Below the pieces are notes generated by a model. The model worked only from the letters and a program-made list of their open reading frames with translations, was not told the origin of the DNA and did not search any database. From NCBI GenBank assembly GCA_021154325.1, contig JAJKIR010000208.1:1-32188 (forward strand): a stretch of DNA of 32,188 nt. Direction: 5' to 3'. This document shows positions 11,899 to 20,428 of the stretch, piece by piece; position 1 is the first letter of the stretch; each line of letters begins with the position of its first letter. Origin of the DNA: Gemmatimonas sp. GTDB lineage: Bacteria; Gemmatimonadota; Gemmatimonadetes; Gemmatimonadales; Gemmatimonadaceae. Position numbers and translations under genes: made by a program.

Positions 11899-12695
11899 GG
11901 CGTGCGCGGCTGCGTCGCCATCGGTCCCGTCGGCGTATCCGCGCGCGGGCCGTCCACGTCGGCGATCTCGACGACGATCGCGGTTATGTTATCCAGCCCG
12001 CCGCGGCCGTTCGCCTCGGAGATGAGCTGATGCACCTTCTTGTCCGGCGTCCAACGCGAGATGAGCAGCGTCTGGAGCCGGCGATCGTCGACCATCCCGG
12101 TGAGCCCATCGCTCGCGACGAGGAAGATGTCGCCGAGCTTGACCTCGCCACGGTAGACGTCGGGCTCGACGTCGGGACTCGCGCCGACGCAGCGCGTAAT
12201 GACGTTGCTGTATGGGTGGTAGCGCGCCTGCTCCGGCGTGAGGAAACCGGCGTCCACCTGCTCCTGCACGTACGAGTGATCCTTCGTCACTTGCGTGAGC
12301 GCACCGTCGCGGAGCAGATACACGCGCGAGTCGCCGACCTGACCGATGAGATACCGCCGGCCTGAGATGATGAGCACGGACACGGTCGTGCCCATTCCCT
12401 GCTTGTCGACCTCGATGAGCGTTCGCTCATGGATCGCGCGGTTCGCCGTCTTCAAGGCCTCGGTGAGGCGCTTGTCCACCCCGTTCGTCTCGAGATCGCG
12501 GATCTCCATCAGCTCGCGGAGTACGATCTGGACCGCCATCTCGCTCGCGACCTCGCCGGCGGCGTGGCCCCCCATGCCGTCGGCGACGATGAAGAGCCCA
12601 CGCTGAGCGTCCGCCTCCACGGCGAAGTTGTCTTCATTGCCGGAGCGGATCATCCCGACATCGGTCCGAGCAGCGTGAAGCAGACGCACTATCAA
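11895..12695 (-). CDS. PP2C-family Ser/Thr protein phosphatase
   Basis: A cytoplasmic metal-dependent phosphatase that removes phosphate from Ser/Thr residues and normally opposes Hanks-type kinases. The 266-aa protein shows the bacterial PP2C motifs in order: RTDVGMIRSGNEDN (residues 10-23), VADGMGGHAAGE (38-48, metal Asp39), GMGTTV, GQVGDSRVYLLR, TKDHS, ITRCVG, LVASDGLTGMVD and LDNITAIVVE. There is no membrane segment; the last 20 residues are Pro/Thr-rich and disordered-looking. The start is uncertain: TTG at 12695 lies four bases after the FHA gene stop and GTG at 12689 is also possible. It sits between an FHA protein and a coupled 62-aa protein, an arrangement expected of a phospho-signalling operon. 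Confidence 0.92.
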   Translation of the reverse strand: MIVRLLHAARTDVGMIRSGNEDNFAVEADAQRGLFIVADGMGGHAAGEVASEMAVQIVLRELMEIRDLETNGVDKRLTEALKTANRAIHERTLIEVDKQGMGTTVSVLIISGRRYLIGQVGDSRVYLLRDGALTQVTKDHSYVQEQVDAGFLTPEQARYHPYSNVITRCVGASPDVEPDVYRGEVKLGDIFLVASDGLTGMVDDRRLQTLLISRWTPDKKVHQLISEANGRGGLDNITAIVVEIADVDGPRADTPTGPMATQPRTP

Positions 12696-12699
12696 CTCG

Positions 12700-14130
12700 T
12701 CAGCTCTTCAGGAGGTAAAAAGCAACGACGGCGGCGACGATCAATATCGCGACCCACGTCCAAGCGGAAGTACCCGATCCCGATTGTGTGGCCGGCGCCG
12801 CGGTGACTGGCTGTTTCGGCGGTACCGTGGGCCGCGGCTCTCGCGGCGGCAACTTGGTGCGATCGATCGGTGTCGAGGCGATCGCTCTCGTGCTCTTCGC
12901 CGCGGGCACCGGAACATCCGCGGCACGAAACGTCAGCTTCACCCCACCGAACCGAACGTCGGGCGCTCCGTCCAGGCGACGCTCATTCGTGAGGCGCGAA
13001 CCACCGACGTAAGTCCCGTTCGTCGAGCCGAGGTCGATGAGGTACCACCCGTCTTCCCGTCGCTGCAACTTGGCGTGGATATCCGACACGCTGTCGTCGT
13101 CGATGACGACGTCGTTGTGCGCGCCGCGACCGATGTGCGCGAGCGGAACACGGACCTCGAACCGCTTCCCGCGCTCGAAGCCTTCGTTGATCACCTCGAG
13201 GAAGGCGAGGAGCGGACGCGGATCGTCGCCGGCCGTCGGGTGGTTCGCCGTTGCCTCGTCTGAAATCGCGGCGATCCGTAATGTGTCCGCGGCCGACGAC
13301 GCCGCCACCGCGGGCGCGATCGGCGGCACCGGCTTGACCGTCTCCTCGACCGGCGGCGCCGGCACATCCGCTCGATCGCTGGTCGCGGGCCGCGGGCTGT
13401 TAGCTGACGCCGGCGGCGCGGCCGCCGAGGTCGGCGGAGTCGCAGTGGCGGGCATGGACGCCTTCGGCATCGAGCCCGAAATCATCACGTCCGCGTAGAA
13501 CCGGAACTCCTCCGAGCCAACGCGGACGACATCCGAACGCGAGAGTACCTGCGACTGCAGCACGCGCACGCCGTTCACGTAGACGCCATTCGTGCTGTGA
13601 TCGTGGACGACGTAACCGCGCTCGGAAGGGATGATCTCCGCGTGCTTTCTCGAGACTTCGCTCTGCGCGACGACAACGTCCGCGCTTGCGTCGCGGCCAA
13701 TGATGATCCCGCGCTCCATCACGATGTATTCCTTGCCGTCGACAAGGGAGACGAGGCGCCCCCCTGAGCCGATCGTCCCTCGCGGGCCCGCTGCCCGTTT
13801 CTCGAGGATCGAGCGCACATCGGACTGCATCACGTGACGGGTCGTGCCACCCTTCGTGTCCTCGGCGTAAAACATCTCGCGCCCGGCGATCTCGATCTTG
13901 TCACCGTGCATCAGCGGCGTCGGCTCGGCGCCGAGGGGCACGCCGTTCACCTTCACCGCGGCGTCACCAAGACGCCGAATGACCGTGTGGCCCTCGGAAA
14001 GGTCGATCACCGCCTGCGTTCCAAGTCGTTCGTCCTCCGACACCCGAATGTCGACGTCGCCTCCACCACCGAGTCGTGTCGTGCCGGACCCAAGCGAGTG
14101 TTCAGCATCATTGATTCGGAGAACCGGCAT
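12700..14130 (-). CDS. Multi-FHA-domain protein with C-terminal membrane anchor
   Basis: FHA domains bind phosphothreonine peptides. The 476-aa protein has a weak FHA-like fold at about 1-95 (GHTVIRRLGDAAVKVNGVPL), a clear FHA domain at about 125-212 (IGRD at 144-147, SRKHAEI at 160-166, STNGVYVNG at 179-187), a Pro/Ala-rich linker at about 222-280, and a second clear FHA domain at about 325-402 (IGRG at 333-336, STNGTYVGG at 369-377). Another disordered linker leads to a single membrane segment at 457-473, so it is probably tail-anchored with all FHA domains in the cytoplasm. ATG at 14130 is preferred: the frame is open to 14271, but the conserved part begins at MPVLRINDAEHSLG. PP2C follows after four bases. 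Confidence 0.88.
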   Translation of the reverse strand: MPVLRINDAEHSLGSGTTRLGGGGDVDIRVSEDERLGTQAVIDLSEGHTVIRRLGDAAVKVNGVPLGAEPTPLMHGDKIEIAGREMFYAEDTKGGTTRHVMQSDVRSILEKRAAGPRGTIGSGGRLVSLVDGKEYIVMERGIIIGRDASADVVVAQSEVSRKHAEIIPSERGYVVHDHSTNGVYVNGVRVLQSQVLSRSDVVRVGSEEFRFYADVMISGSMPKASMPATATPPTSAAAPPASANSPRPATSDRADVPAPPVEETVKPVPPIAPAVAASSAADTLRIAAISDEATANHPTAGDDPRPLLAFLEVINEGFERGKRFEVRVPLAHIGRGAHNDVVIDDDSVSDIHAKLQRREDGWYLIDLGSTNGTYVGGSRLTNERRLDGAPDVRFGGVKLTFRAADVPVPAAKSTRAIASTPIDRTKLPPREPRPTVPPKQPVTAAPATQSGSGTSAWTWVAILIVAAVVAFYLLKS

Positions 14131-14280
14131 CGAGTGGCGCTGGCGCGGCGGGCCATTGTAGCTGCTGCGAGCGCAGCGAGCTGGGTGGGCAGAAACTACC
14201 CCACCCACCCCGAGCCTGGCAAGCGCCCCAAAATACAGCAGTTGGAGCGTTGTGCGCGCACAACGCCTCACGCATTCCGC
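14131..14280. promoter_or_regulatory. Structured leader between ABC transporter and FHA gene
   Basis: This gap carries three dyads. A perfect 20-bp palindrome lies at 14247-14266 (half-site GCGTTGTGCG). TGGGTGGG at 14182-14189 pairs with CCCACCCA at 14200-14207. GCTGCG/CGCAGC lies at 14164-14177. On the minus strand they fall between the ABC-transporter stop and the FHA start. A palindrome of this quality could be an operator, and the others could form RNA hairpins. None is followed by a U-tract, so a simple terminator is not supported. No confident promoter was found. Confidence 0.4.
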
Positions 14281-16161
14281 TCACATCCCGCTCGCGAGTG
14301 CACGCGGCGACTCGGCTCGCCCACTCATTACGCCGGTCTGTAACCGATACAGCCGCTCGTACAATCCCGCACGCGCCATCAGCTCGCGATGCGTCCCGCG
14401 CTCCCGCACCTGGCCATGGTGCAAGACGAGAATCTCGTCCGCTCCAACGATGGTGCTCAGCCGGTGCGCGATAGCAATCGTCGTCCGCCCAGTCATGAGA
14501 ATGGCGAGCGCCCGCTGAATCTCCGCCTCGATCTCGCTGTCGACGGCGCTCGTTGCTTCGTCGAGGATCAGCAACGCGGGATCGGCGGCGATCGCCCGCG
14601 CGAACGAGAGGAGCTGTCGCTCGCCGACGCTGATCGAGGCGCCGCGCTCACCAAGCACGTGCGCGTAGCCCTCGGGAAACCGGCGAATGATCCGGTCTGC
14701 ACCCACGCGCGCCGCCGCTTTCGCCAGGTCCTCGTCGCTCAGCGGATTCGAGAGGCGGATGTTGCTCGCGACGTCGCCGGCGAAGAGGAAGATGTCCTGC
14801 TGCACGTAGCCGATCAGGGAGCGAAGCTCGTCGACGGGCATCTCGCGAATGTCGACGCCATTCACGGTGATTCGTCCGCGCTGAGGATCGTAGAATCGGA
14901 GGAGGAGATTCACGATCGTCGTCTTCCCCGCACCGGTGTGTCCGACGAGCGCCACCGTTTGGCCTGGCTTGGCGCGAAAGCTCACGCCCTTGAGGATCCA
15001 TTCGGGAGACTGCTCCCCGGACGTGGTGGCCCGGGCGACGTGCGCGATGTCGTAAGCAAACCACACATCGTGGAACTCGACGGTGACCTCGCGGGAAGCG
15101 CGGCGCTGCTCGGCCGTCGTCGTTAGGCGAGCAATCGCGGTTGCGTCATGCGCCACCGGCGTGTCGAGAAGCTTGAAGATGCGCTCGGACGCGGCCATCG
15201 CCTGCTGCAGCATGTTGTACTTGTCCGAGAGATCCTGCAGCGGATCGAAGAACCGCCGCACGAGCTGGAGGAACGCGGCGACGGTGCCGACCGTGAGCGC
15301 GCCGATCTCCACGCGACGCGCACCGGCCACGATCAAGCTCGCCAGCGCGACCGTCGTGAGGATCTCGATCGCCGGGAAGTACAGGGCGTACACTCGGATT
15401 GATTTCAGATGGGCGTCGAGATGGTCGCGATTGAGCCGATCGAACCGCGTGAGCTCCTCGCGCTCGCGACCGAAGAGCTGCACGATGCGCATCCCCGTGA
15501 TGTGCTCCTGGAGATATGCATTGATACGCGCAATTCGGGTCCGGATCTCTCGATAAGCGGCGCGCACCGACCGCTGAAAGACGGTCGACGTCATCCAGAT
15601 GAACGGAATCACGGCGAACGACGCCAGGGCGAGCCGCCAATCGATCGAGATCATAAGCACGCTGATGGCCACGAGCGTGAACAGATCGCCCATTCCCGAC
15701 ACGACGCCCGCCGTGAACAGCTCGTTCAGCGATTCGACGTCGGAGGTGACGCGCGTGATCAGTCGACCGACGGGATTGCGATCGAAGAACGCGACCGGCA
15801 ATCGCTGCAGATGCGCAAAGAGCTCGTGACGTAGATCACGCATCACCCGCTGGCCAAGCAGGCTGGTGAGCAAAGTCTCACCATATGAAGCGACGAAGGA
15901 GAATGAGAGTGCCGCCGCCAACAGCGCTGCCATCCTTCCCGCGGCCACGACGTCGCGTGCTGGCAGCGCGACGTCGATCACGCGCTGCGTGAGCAGCGGT
16001 CCGACCAGCTGCAGCACGCCTTCGACAGCGAGCAGACTCAACGACGACGCCACGAGCCAGGAGTACGGCCGCGCATAACGAAGGAGCCGGCGCATGAGCC
16101 GACCATCGTATGCTTTCCCGAGCGCGTCCTCCTCGTGGTATTCGGTGACCGGCGACGACAT
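14281..16161 (-). CDS. ABC half-transporter (MsbA/LmrA-like exporter)
   Basis: A fused membrane-plus-ATPase subunit of 626 aa, expected to act as a dimer in the inner membrane and export lipids, drugs or peptides; the substrate cannot be told. The transmembrane domain (about residues 25-325) shows the type I exporter pattern with LPVAFFDRNPVGRLITRVTSD in the first coupling region. The nucleotide-binding domain (about 365-605) has Walker A GHTGAGKT, Q-loop YVQQDIFLF, signature ISVGERQ (a variant of LSGGQ seen in several exporters), Walker B ALLILDEATSAVDSE and switch AHRLSTI. The minus-strand start ATG at 16161 faces the GlsB-like gene across 137 bp. It may be first in an operon with the FHA, PP2C and 62-aa genes, but the 150-bp structured gap leaves that open. 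Confidence 0.92.
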   Translation of the reverse strand: MSSPVTEYHEEDALGKAYDGRLMRRLLRYARPYSWLVASSLSLLAVEGVLQLVGPLLTQRVIDVALPARDVVAAGRMAALLAAALSFSFVASYGETLLTSLLGQRVMRDLRHELFAHLQRLPVAFFDRNPVGRLITRVTSDVESLNELFTAGVVSGMGDLFTLVAISVLMISIDWRLALASFAVIPFIWMTSTVFQRSVRAAYREIRTRIARINAYLQEHITGMRIVQLFGREREELTRFDRLNRDHLDAHLKSIRVYALYFPAIEILTTVALASLIVAGARRVEIGALTVGTVAAFLQLVRRFFDPLQDLSDKYNMLQQAMAASERIFKLLDTPVAHDATAIARLTTTAEQRRASREVTVEFHDVWFAYDIAHVARATTSGEQSPEWILKGVSFRAKPGQTVALVGHTGAGKTTIVNLLLRFYDPQRGRITVNGVDIREMPVDELRSLIGYVQQDIFLFAGDVASNIRLSNPLSDEDLAKAAARVGADRIIRRFPEGYAHVLGERGASISVGERQLLSFARAIAADPALLILDEATSAVDSEIEAEIQRALAILMTGRTTIAIAHRLSTIVGADEILVLHHGQVRERGTHRELMARAGLYERLYRLQTGVMSGRAESPRALASGM

Positions 16162-16298
16162 TGCCGTAAAGTAACGAGCCGTCGAGCGGTCTCGGCACGC
16201 TTCAGGTCGTCTGTCTCCGGCCCGAATTCAAGCCGTGTGGTACATCGGTTGCGTTTTCTACGGGCGCAGTCATACCCCCAATTTTTGGAGGAGACGAT

Positions 16299-16571
16299 AT
16301 GGGTTTCGTAGCGTGGATAGTACTGGGCCTGATCGCGGGCGCGATCGCGAAGGCGATCATGCCGGGGGATGACCCGGGCGGAATCATCGTCACGATTCTC
16401 ATCGGAATCGTCGGTGCGTTCCTGGGCGGATTCCTCGGTAATCTCGTCACCGGAACCGGGTTGAATGGGTTCTCACTCTGGAGCATCATCCTGGCCATTC
16501 TCGGTTCGTTGCTGTTGCTCTGGATCTATCGCATGACAACGCGAGGGCGTACGAGAAGCACGACACTCTAG
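16299..16571 (+). CDS. GlsB/YeaQ/YmgE-type small membrane protein (copy 1)
   Basis: A 90-aa very hydrophobic protein with three membrane segments (about residues 3-20, 28-52 and 58-78) rich in Gly, Ala, Leu and Ile. The family signature is LGLIAGAIAKAIMPGDDPGG followed by IGIVGAFLGGFLG. Members are often called transglycosylase-associated proteins and are frequently stress-induced, but no biochemical activity is established. A strong Shine-Dalgarno GGAGGAG at 16287-16293 sits five bases before the ATG, unlike most genes here, suggesting high expression. A classic intrinsic terminator follows at 16594-16625, so it is probably monocistronic. A second member of the family lies 388 bp downstream. 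Confidence 0.9.
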   Translation: MGFVAWIVLGLIAGAIAKAIMPGDDPGGIIVTILIGIVGAFLGGFLGNLVTGTGLNGFSLWSIILAILGSLLLLWIYRMTTRGRTRSTTL

Positions 16572-16593
16572 CACCTTCGCATCTCGAGTACTC

Positions 16594-16625
16594 CGGCCGG
16601 CGCGATGACGCGCCGGCCGTTTCTT
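16594..16625 (+). terminator. Intrinsic terminator of GlsB-like copy 1
   Basis: A perfect 11-bp GC-rich stem, CGGCCGGCGCG (16594-16604) and its complement (16609-16619), with the four-base loop ATGA, followed by TTTCTT. It lies 22 bases after the stop codon of the small membrane protein. Confidence 0.88.
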
Positions 16626-16660
16626 GTGGTTCTTCTGGGAATTTCAAAACCATCCGCGCC

Positions 16661-16845
16661 GCATGGAGGGCCCAGGGTTCTGGGACGCGAATGAACGCGA
16701 ATTGTGAGCGAATCCCACCGGCGCCGCTCTGAATTCATCAAAGTCCATCACAAATTGGCCAAGCGCGATGGGAGCCGATCGTGCGCTCGATTGGATTCGC
16801 TCGCATTCGCGTCATTCGCGTCTAAAGACCCTGGGCTCTCCATGC
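16661..16845. repeat. MITE-like imperfect inverted repeat, 185 bp
   Basis: Two arms of about 55 bp face each other around a central segment of about 70 bp. The outer ends match as GCATGGAG-R-GCCCAGGGT, then after a few unmatched bases both arms share GACGCGAATGA(A)CGCGAAT and AGCGAATCC, with small indels. Each arm also has an internal repeat of CGCGAAT. The element has no open frame of interest and no clear target-site duplication beside it. It lies between two paralogous membrane-protein genes, in the longest gene-free stretch of the window (16572-16959). The remainder of that stretch, 16846-16959, shows nothing else I can name. Confidence 0.75.
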
Positions 16846-16959
16846 GACCAGACTTGCACGGGGCGCGGCGACCCTTTTCCTCGGTTAGTTCCTCGTGGCT
16901 AAATGCGCGCCTGTTTCTGCTACCTTCCAGCAGATGGCAGATAGTTGATAACTCCCCAA

Positions 16960-17232
16960 ATGCCCCTCTGGCTCTACTGGATCCTCCTCGGCCTCATCGC
17001 CGGCTCGCTCGCGAAGTGGATACTTCCCGGACGCGACCCCGCGGGCTGCCTGTTCACGATCATCCTTGGCATCGGCGGAGCGCTGTTAGGCGGTCTGATC
17101 GGCTCGTACGTCGGGTGGGGCGAGGTCACCCAGGGGGAGCTGGACCTCCGATCGATCGCGATCGCCACCGCCGGCGCGATCGTCGTGCTCGTCGCCGGCC
17201 GACTGCTGCGGGCAATCACCCGCCCTTCCTGA
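16960..17232 (+). CDS. GlsB/YeaQ/YmgE-type small membrane protein (copy 2)
   Basis: A 90-aa paralogue of the gene at 16299, of the same length and topology: [23 protein letters not shown], then [19 protein letters not shown], then a third hydrophobic segment [17 protein letters not shown]. The sequences agree at the signature but differ clearly elsewhere, so the duplication is not recent. ATG at 16960 ([11 protein letters not shown]) is preferred over TTG at 16945. Unlike copy 1 it has no strong Shine-Dalgarno and no obvious terminator; uvrA begins 49 bases after its stop, so the two may share a transcript. Function is unknown beyond being an inner-membrane protein of this family. Confidence 0.85.
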   Translation: MPLWLYWILLGLIAGSLAKWILPGRDPAGCLFTIILGIGGALLGGLIGSYVGWGEVTQGELDLRSIAIATAGAIVVLVAGRLLRAITRPS

Positions 17233-17281
17233 GCTCCGCCAACGGCAGCCGGAACGCACTCCTTCGGTTAACTTTCGCCCC

Positions 17282-20158
17282 ATGAAGGACGCCATCGTCG
17301 TGCGGGGCGCACGGCAGCACAACCTCAAGGGCTTCGACCTCCGGATACCGCGAAGGACCTTCACGGTCATCACGGGTCCCTCCGGCTCCGGCAAGTCGTC
17401 ACTCGCCTTCGACACGATCTACGCCGAGGGGCAGCGCCGATATGTCGAGTCGCTCTCCGCGTACGCTCGGCAGTTCCTCGAGCGCATGGAGAAACCCGAC
17501 GTCGACTCCGTCGAGGGCCTCTCACCGGCGGTGGCCATCGAGCAGAAGAACCCGACGAAGACGTCGCGTTCGACCGTGGGGACGGCGACCGAGATCTACG
17601 ACTACCTGCGGCTGCTCTGGGCGCGCATCGGCCGCACCTTCTGTCCGCTCTGCGGGCGAGAGATGAAGCCGGACACCGTGCAGACGGTCACCGACTCGAT
17701 CGGCGAGTTGCCGGCGGGCACCCGCTTCTCCGTCGCCTTCCCGCTGCGCATGTCCGACGAGGTGACGCACGATGTCGTCGTCGAAAACCTGCGTGCGGCG
17801 GGCTTTCTCCGCATCGCCATCGATGGCGTCGTTAGGCACCTGGACGAGCTCGCGACGCAGCCGATCGATATCACCTTCGCGAAGGAGGTGCTCGTCGTCG
17901 TGGACCGGCTCGCTGTCGACGACGAGTCGCGCGGCCGGTTGGCCGACGCCATCGGCACGGCTTTTCGCGAGGGCGACGGCGACTGCGTGATCCTCTTCAC
18001 GACGGCCGTCGTATCACCACGATTTCCGCGAACCCTCGAGCGGTGGCGTTTCACCGAGCGCTTCGAGTGCGCCAACGATGGAACACGCGCGCCGTCGCCG
18101 ACGCCTCAGCTCTTCTCCTTCAATAGCCCGCGCGGCGCGTGCAACCGCTGCAACGGATTCGGCGCCACCCTCGAGTACGACGAAGCGCTGATCGTCCCGT
18201 ATCCCGACCGCTCGCTCAAGGATGGCGCCATCGACCCGTGGCGTATGCCGCGCTACGAAAGCAAGCGTCGCGCGCTCATCGAGTTCGCGAAGCGCGAGCG
18301 TATCCCAACGGATGTCCCCTGGCAGAAGCTCGCCGACGCGCAGCGACAGAAGCTCCTGCACGGGAAGGCTCGGGGCTACAAGGGAATCTTTCCATTCCTC
18401 GTGGATCTCGAAGAGAAGCGGTACAAGCAGTACATCCGCGTCTTCCTCCGCCAGTATCAGAGCGCGCGCACCTGTCCGGAGTGTAACGGCGCGAAGCTGC
18501 AGCCCGAGTCGCTGCAGGTTCGAATCGCTGGGCGCCACATCGCCGAGGTCAGCGAGCTTCCGGTCGATCGATTGATCGAATGGCTGTCGTCGCTCGTGCT
18601 CACGGAATTCGAGCGGCAGGTTGCGGCGCACATTCTCAAGGAAGCACGGGACCGTGTGCAGTTCCTCTGCGACGTCGGACTCAACTACCTGACTCTCAAT
18701 CGCGCGACGCGTACGCTCTCCGGCGGTGAAGCTCAGCGCATCGGCCTCGCGAATTCGCTTGGCTCACAGCTCGTGGACACGCTGTACGTGCTCGACGAGC
18801 CATCGATCGGGCTGCATCCGCGGGACACCGATCGGCTGCTGCGGCTGCTGCACCGCCTGCGCGACACGGGAAATACCGTCATCGTCGTCGAGCACGATCC
18901 GGAGACGATCCGCGCGGCTGACTACATGGTCGAGCTCGGGCCCGGCAGCGGCGAGCGCGGTGGAAGCGTCGTCTTTGCCGGGCCGATGTCGCGGATTGCG
19001 GAGAGCGCGCTCACCGGCGCGTACCTCACGGGCAAGCGCGAGATTCCACTACCGGCGAAGCGCCGTCGGATCGGGCCGCGCTGGCTCACGCTCACGGGAG
19101 CACGCGAGCATAACCTGAAGGGCGTCGATGTCCGCATCCCGTTAGGCGCGGTCACCTGCGTCACCGGGGTCTCGGGCTCGGGCAAGAGCACGCTCGTTCA
19201 CGACGTGCTCATGCGCGCGCTGGAGCTCCGCATCCATGGTGAGCATAGCGCCAAGCAGCATCTTGGCGAGGCGGTGGGCGCGTTCGACGCCATCACGGGC
19301 GTCGAGGCACTCGACGACGTCGTCATGATCGATCAGAGCCCGATCGGCAAGTCGCCGCGCTCCAATCCCGTCACGTACGTCAAGGCGTTCGACGAGATCC
19401 GCCGCATCTTCGCGGATGCGCCACTGAGCAGAGAGCGCGGCTACACAGCGGGGACCTTCAGCTTCAACGTCGCCGGAGGCCGCTGCGAGACATGCGAGGG
19501 TGCCGGCTACCTCGAGGTCGAGATGGTCTTCATGGCAGACGTCTACGTGCCGTGCGACGACTGCGGCGGCAAGCGCTTCAAGCCCGAGGTCCTCGACGTC
19601 CGGGTCAATGGCCGCAGCATCTACGACGTCCTCGAGCTCACGGTGGACGAAGCGATCCGCGCTTTCCCTCGCGAGGAGAAGCTCGGACAGGCACTCTGGC
19701 ATCTCCAGCAAGTTGGCCTCGGCTACCTCGGCCTGGGGCAGCCCGCGACAACACTCTCGGGCGGTGAGGCGCAGCGCCTCAAAGTGGCGCGCGAGCTTGC
19801 GCTCGCCGGCAAGAAGGCGGGCAAGAAGCTTTACATCATGGACGAGCCCACGACGGGCCTCCATCTCGAAGACATCCGCCGACTCGCGCAAGTTTTCGAT
19901 CGGCTCGTCGACGCCGGCCATACGCTCGTGCTCATCGAGCACAACCTCGATGTCATCAAGCTCGCGGATTGGATCATCGATCTCGGCCCGGAAGCGGGAG
20001 ATCGCGGGGGTGAGCTCGTCGCGAGCGGCAGGCCGGAAGAGGTCGCGAAGGTCGAAGCCTCGCACACGGGCCAGTGGCTGCGGACCGTGCTCCGAAACGG
20101 CGGAGCGCCGCCGAGCGTTGGCGCGGAATCGAGAGCTTCATCGCTCGTCGCGTCGTGA
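17282..20158 (+). CDS. uvrA: Excinuclease ABC subunit A
   Basis: The damage-recognition ATPase of nucleotide-excision repair, acting as a dimer with UvrB. The 958-aa product has two ABC modules: Walker [10 protein letters not shown] at residues 32-40 and GVSGSGKST in the second half, signatures [18 protein letters not shown] and [18 protein letters not shown], and Walker [14 protein letters not shown] and [13 protein letters not shown]. Zinc motifs are visible as [22 protein letters not shown] and GGRCETCEG...CDDCGGKRF. The first zinc module reads ECANDG, so one Cys of the E. coli CxxC is Asp; this matches a UvrA subtype common in Bacteroidetes and relatives and is not a mutation peculiar to this genome. 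No uvrB or uvrC is in the window. Confidence 0.96.
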   Translation: MKDAIVVRGARQHNLKGFDLRIPRRTFTVITGPSGSGKSSLAFDTIYAEGQRRYVESLSAYARQFLERMEKPDVDSVEGLSPAVAIEQKNPTKTSRSTVGTATEIYDYLRLLWARIGRTFCPLCGREMKPDTVQTVTDSIGELPAGTRFSVAFPLRMSDEVTHDVVVENLRAAGFLRIAIDGVVRHLDELATQPIDITFAKEVLVVVDRLAVDDESRGRLADAIGTAFREGDGDCVILFTTAVVSPRFPRTLERWRFTERFECANDGTRAPSPTPQLFSFNSPRGACNRCNGFGATLEYDEALIVPYPDRSLKDGAIDPWRMPRYESKRRALIEFAKRERIPTDVPWQKLADAQRQKLLHGKARGYKGIFPFLVDLEEKRYKQYIRVFLRQYQSARTCPECNGAKLQPESLQVRIAGRHIAEVSELPVDRLIEWLSSLVLTEFERQVAAHILKEARDRVQFLCDVGLNYLTLNRATRTLSGGEAQRIGLANSLGSQLVDTLYVLDEPSIGLHPRDTDRLLRLLHRLRDTGNTVIVVEHDPETIRAADYMVELGPGSGERGGSVVFAGPMSRIAESALTGAYLTGKREIPLPAKRRRIGPRWLTLTGAREHNLKGVDVRIPLGAVTCVTGVSGSGKSTLVHDVLMRALELRIHGEHSAKQHLGEAVGAFDAITGVEALDDVVMIDQSPIGKSPRSNPVTYVKAFDEIRRIFADAPLSRERGYTAGTFSFNVAGGRCETCEGAGYLEVEMVFMADVYVPCDDCGGKRFKPEVLDVRVNGRSIYDVLELTVDEAIRAFPREEKLGQALWHLQQVGLGYLGLGQPATTLSGGEAQRLKVARELALAGKKAGKKLYIMDEPTTGLHLEDIRRLAQVFDRLVDAGHTLVLIEHNLDVIKLADWIIDLGPEAGDRGGELVASGRPEEVAKVEASHTGQWLRTVLRNGGAPPSVGAESRASSLVAS

Positions 20159-20208
20159 TTCGCGCCTAAGCATTGCTGCACCTTGAGCTTGAGTGGTATG
20201 AGGCGCGG

Positions 20209-20236
20209 TTGACTTGATCGCCTTCCGCCTTATTTT
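20209..20236 (+). promoter_or_regulatory. Sigma-70-type promoter of tRNA-Asn
   Basis: A -35 element TTGACT (20209-20214) and a -10 element TATTTT (20231-20236) are separated by 16 bases and end 24 bases before the mature tRNA. Position relative to the tRNA makes this the most credible promoter in the window. Confidence 0.65.
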
Positions 20237-20260
20237 TCGAGGTCTGTCCTCATTGTCTAT

Positions 20261-20333
20261 TCCCCGATAGCTCAGTTGGTAGAGCGCTCGACTGTTAATC
20301 GAGTGGTCGTAGGTTCGAGTCCTACTCGGGGAG
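20261..20333 (+). tRNA. tRNA-Asn (anticodon GUU)
   Basis: The cloverleaf closes completely: acceptor TCCCCGA/TCGGGGA with discriminator G20333, D-stem GCTC/GAGC, anticodon stem CTCGA/TCGAG with loop CTGTTAA (GTT at 20294-20296), a five-base variable loop, and T-stem GTAGG/CCTAC with loop TTCGAGT. The 3' CCA is not encoded, so it must be added afterwards. The gene has its own promoter and terminator, hence an independent transcript between uvrA and purE. No integrase gene or duplicated tRNA end is nearby. Confidence 0.97.
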
Positions 20334-20341
20334 CTTCCCAG

Positions 20342-20375
20342 ATCGGCCGCGGCTAGTGCTGCGGCCGATTTTTTT
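20342..20375 (+). terminator. Intrinsic terminator of tRNA-Asn
   Basis: A stem of ATCGGCCGC (20342-20350) with its perfect complement (20361-20369) and a ten-base loop is followed by a run of seven T. It begins nine bases after the tRNA. Confidence 0.9.
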
Positions 20376-20383
20376 GTTGTTGC

Positions 20384-20411
20384 CCTAGCACCTAGCACCT
20401 AGCACCCAGCA
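20384..20411 (+). repeat. Heptanucleotide tandem repeat upstream of purE
   Basis: Four consecutive 7-bp units: CCTAGCA three times exactly, then CCCAGCA, ending 17 bases before the purE ATG. There is no Shine-Dalgarno between the repeat and the ATG, so the repeat occupies most of the space between the tRNA terminator and purE where the promoter or leader should be. Confidence 0.85.
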
Positions 20412-20428
20412 CCTCTTTTATTTCCGCC

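Noticed and set aside
17282..20158. UvrA damaged by loss of a zinc-finger cysteine (ECANDG)
   Set aside because: The same variant is familiar in the UvrA subtype of Bacteroidetes and relatives, and all other ATPase and zinc motifs are intact.
20261..20333. tRNA-Asn as an integration site for a mobile island
   Set aside because: No integrase, no duplicated tRNA 3' end within the window, and the flanking genes uvrA and purEK are core functions with unchanged composition.
20138..20398. Minus-strand protein frame across the tRNA
   Set aside because: It is the reverse translation of tRNA-Asn, its terminator and the 7-bp repeat, a well-known source of false gene calls.
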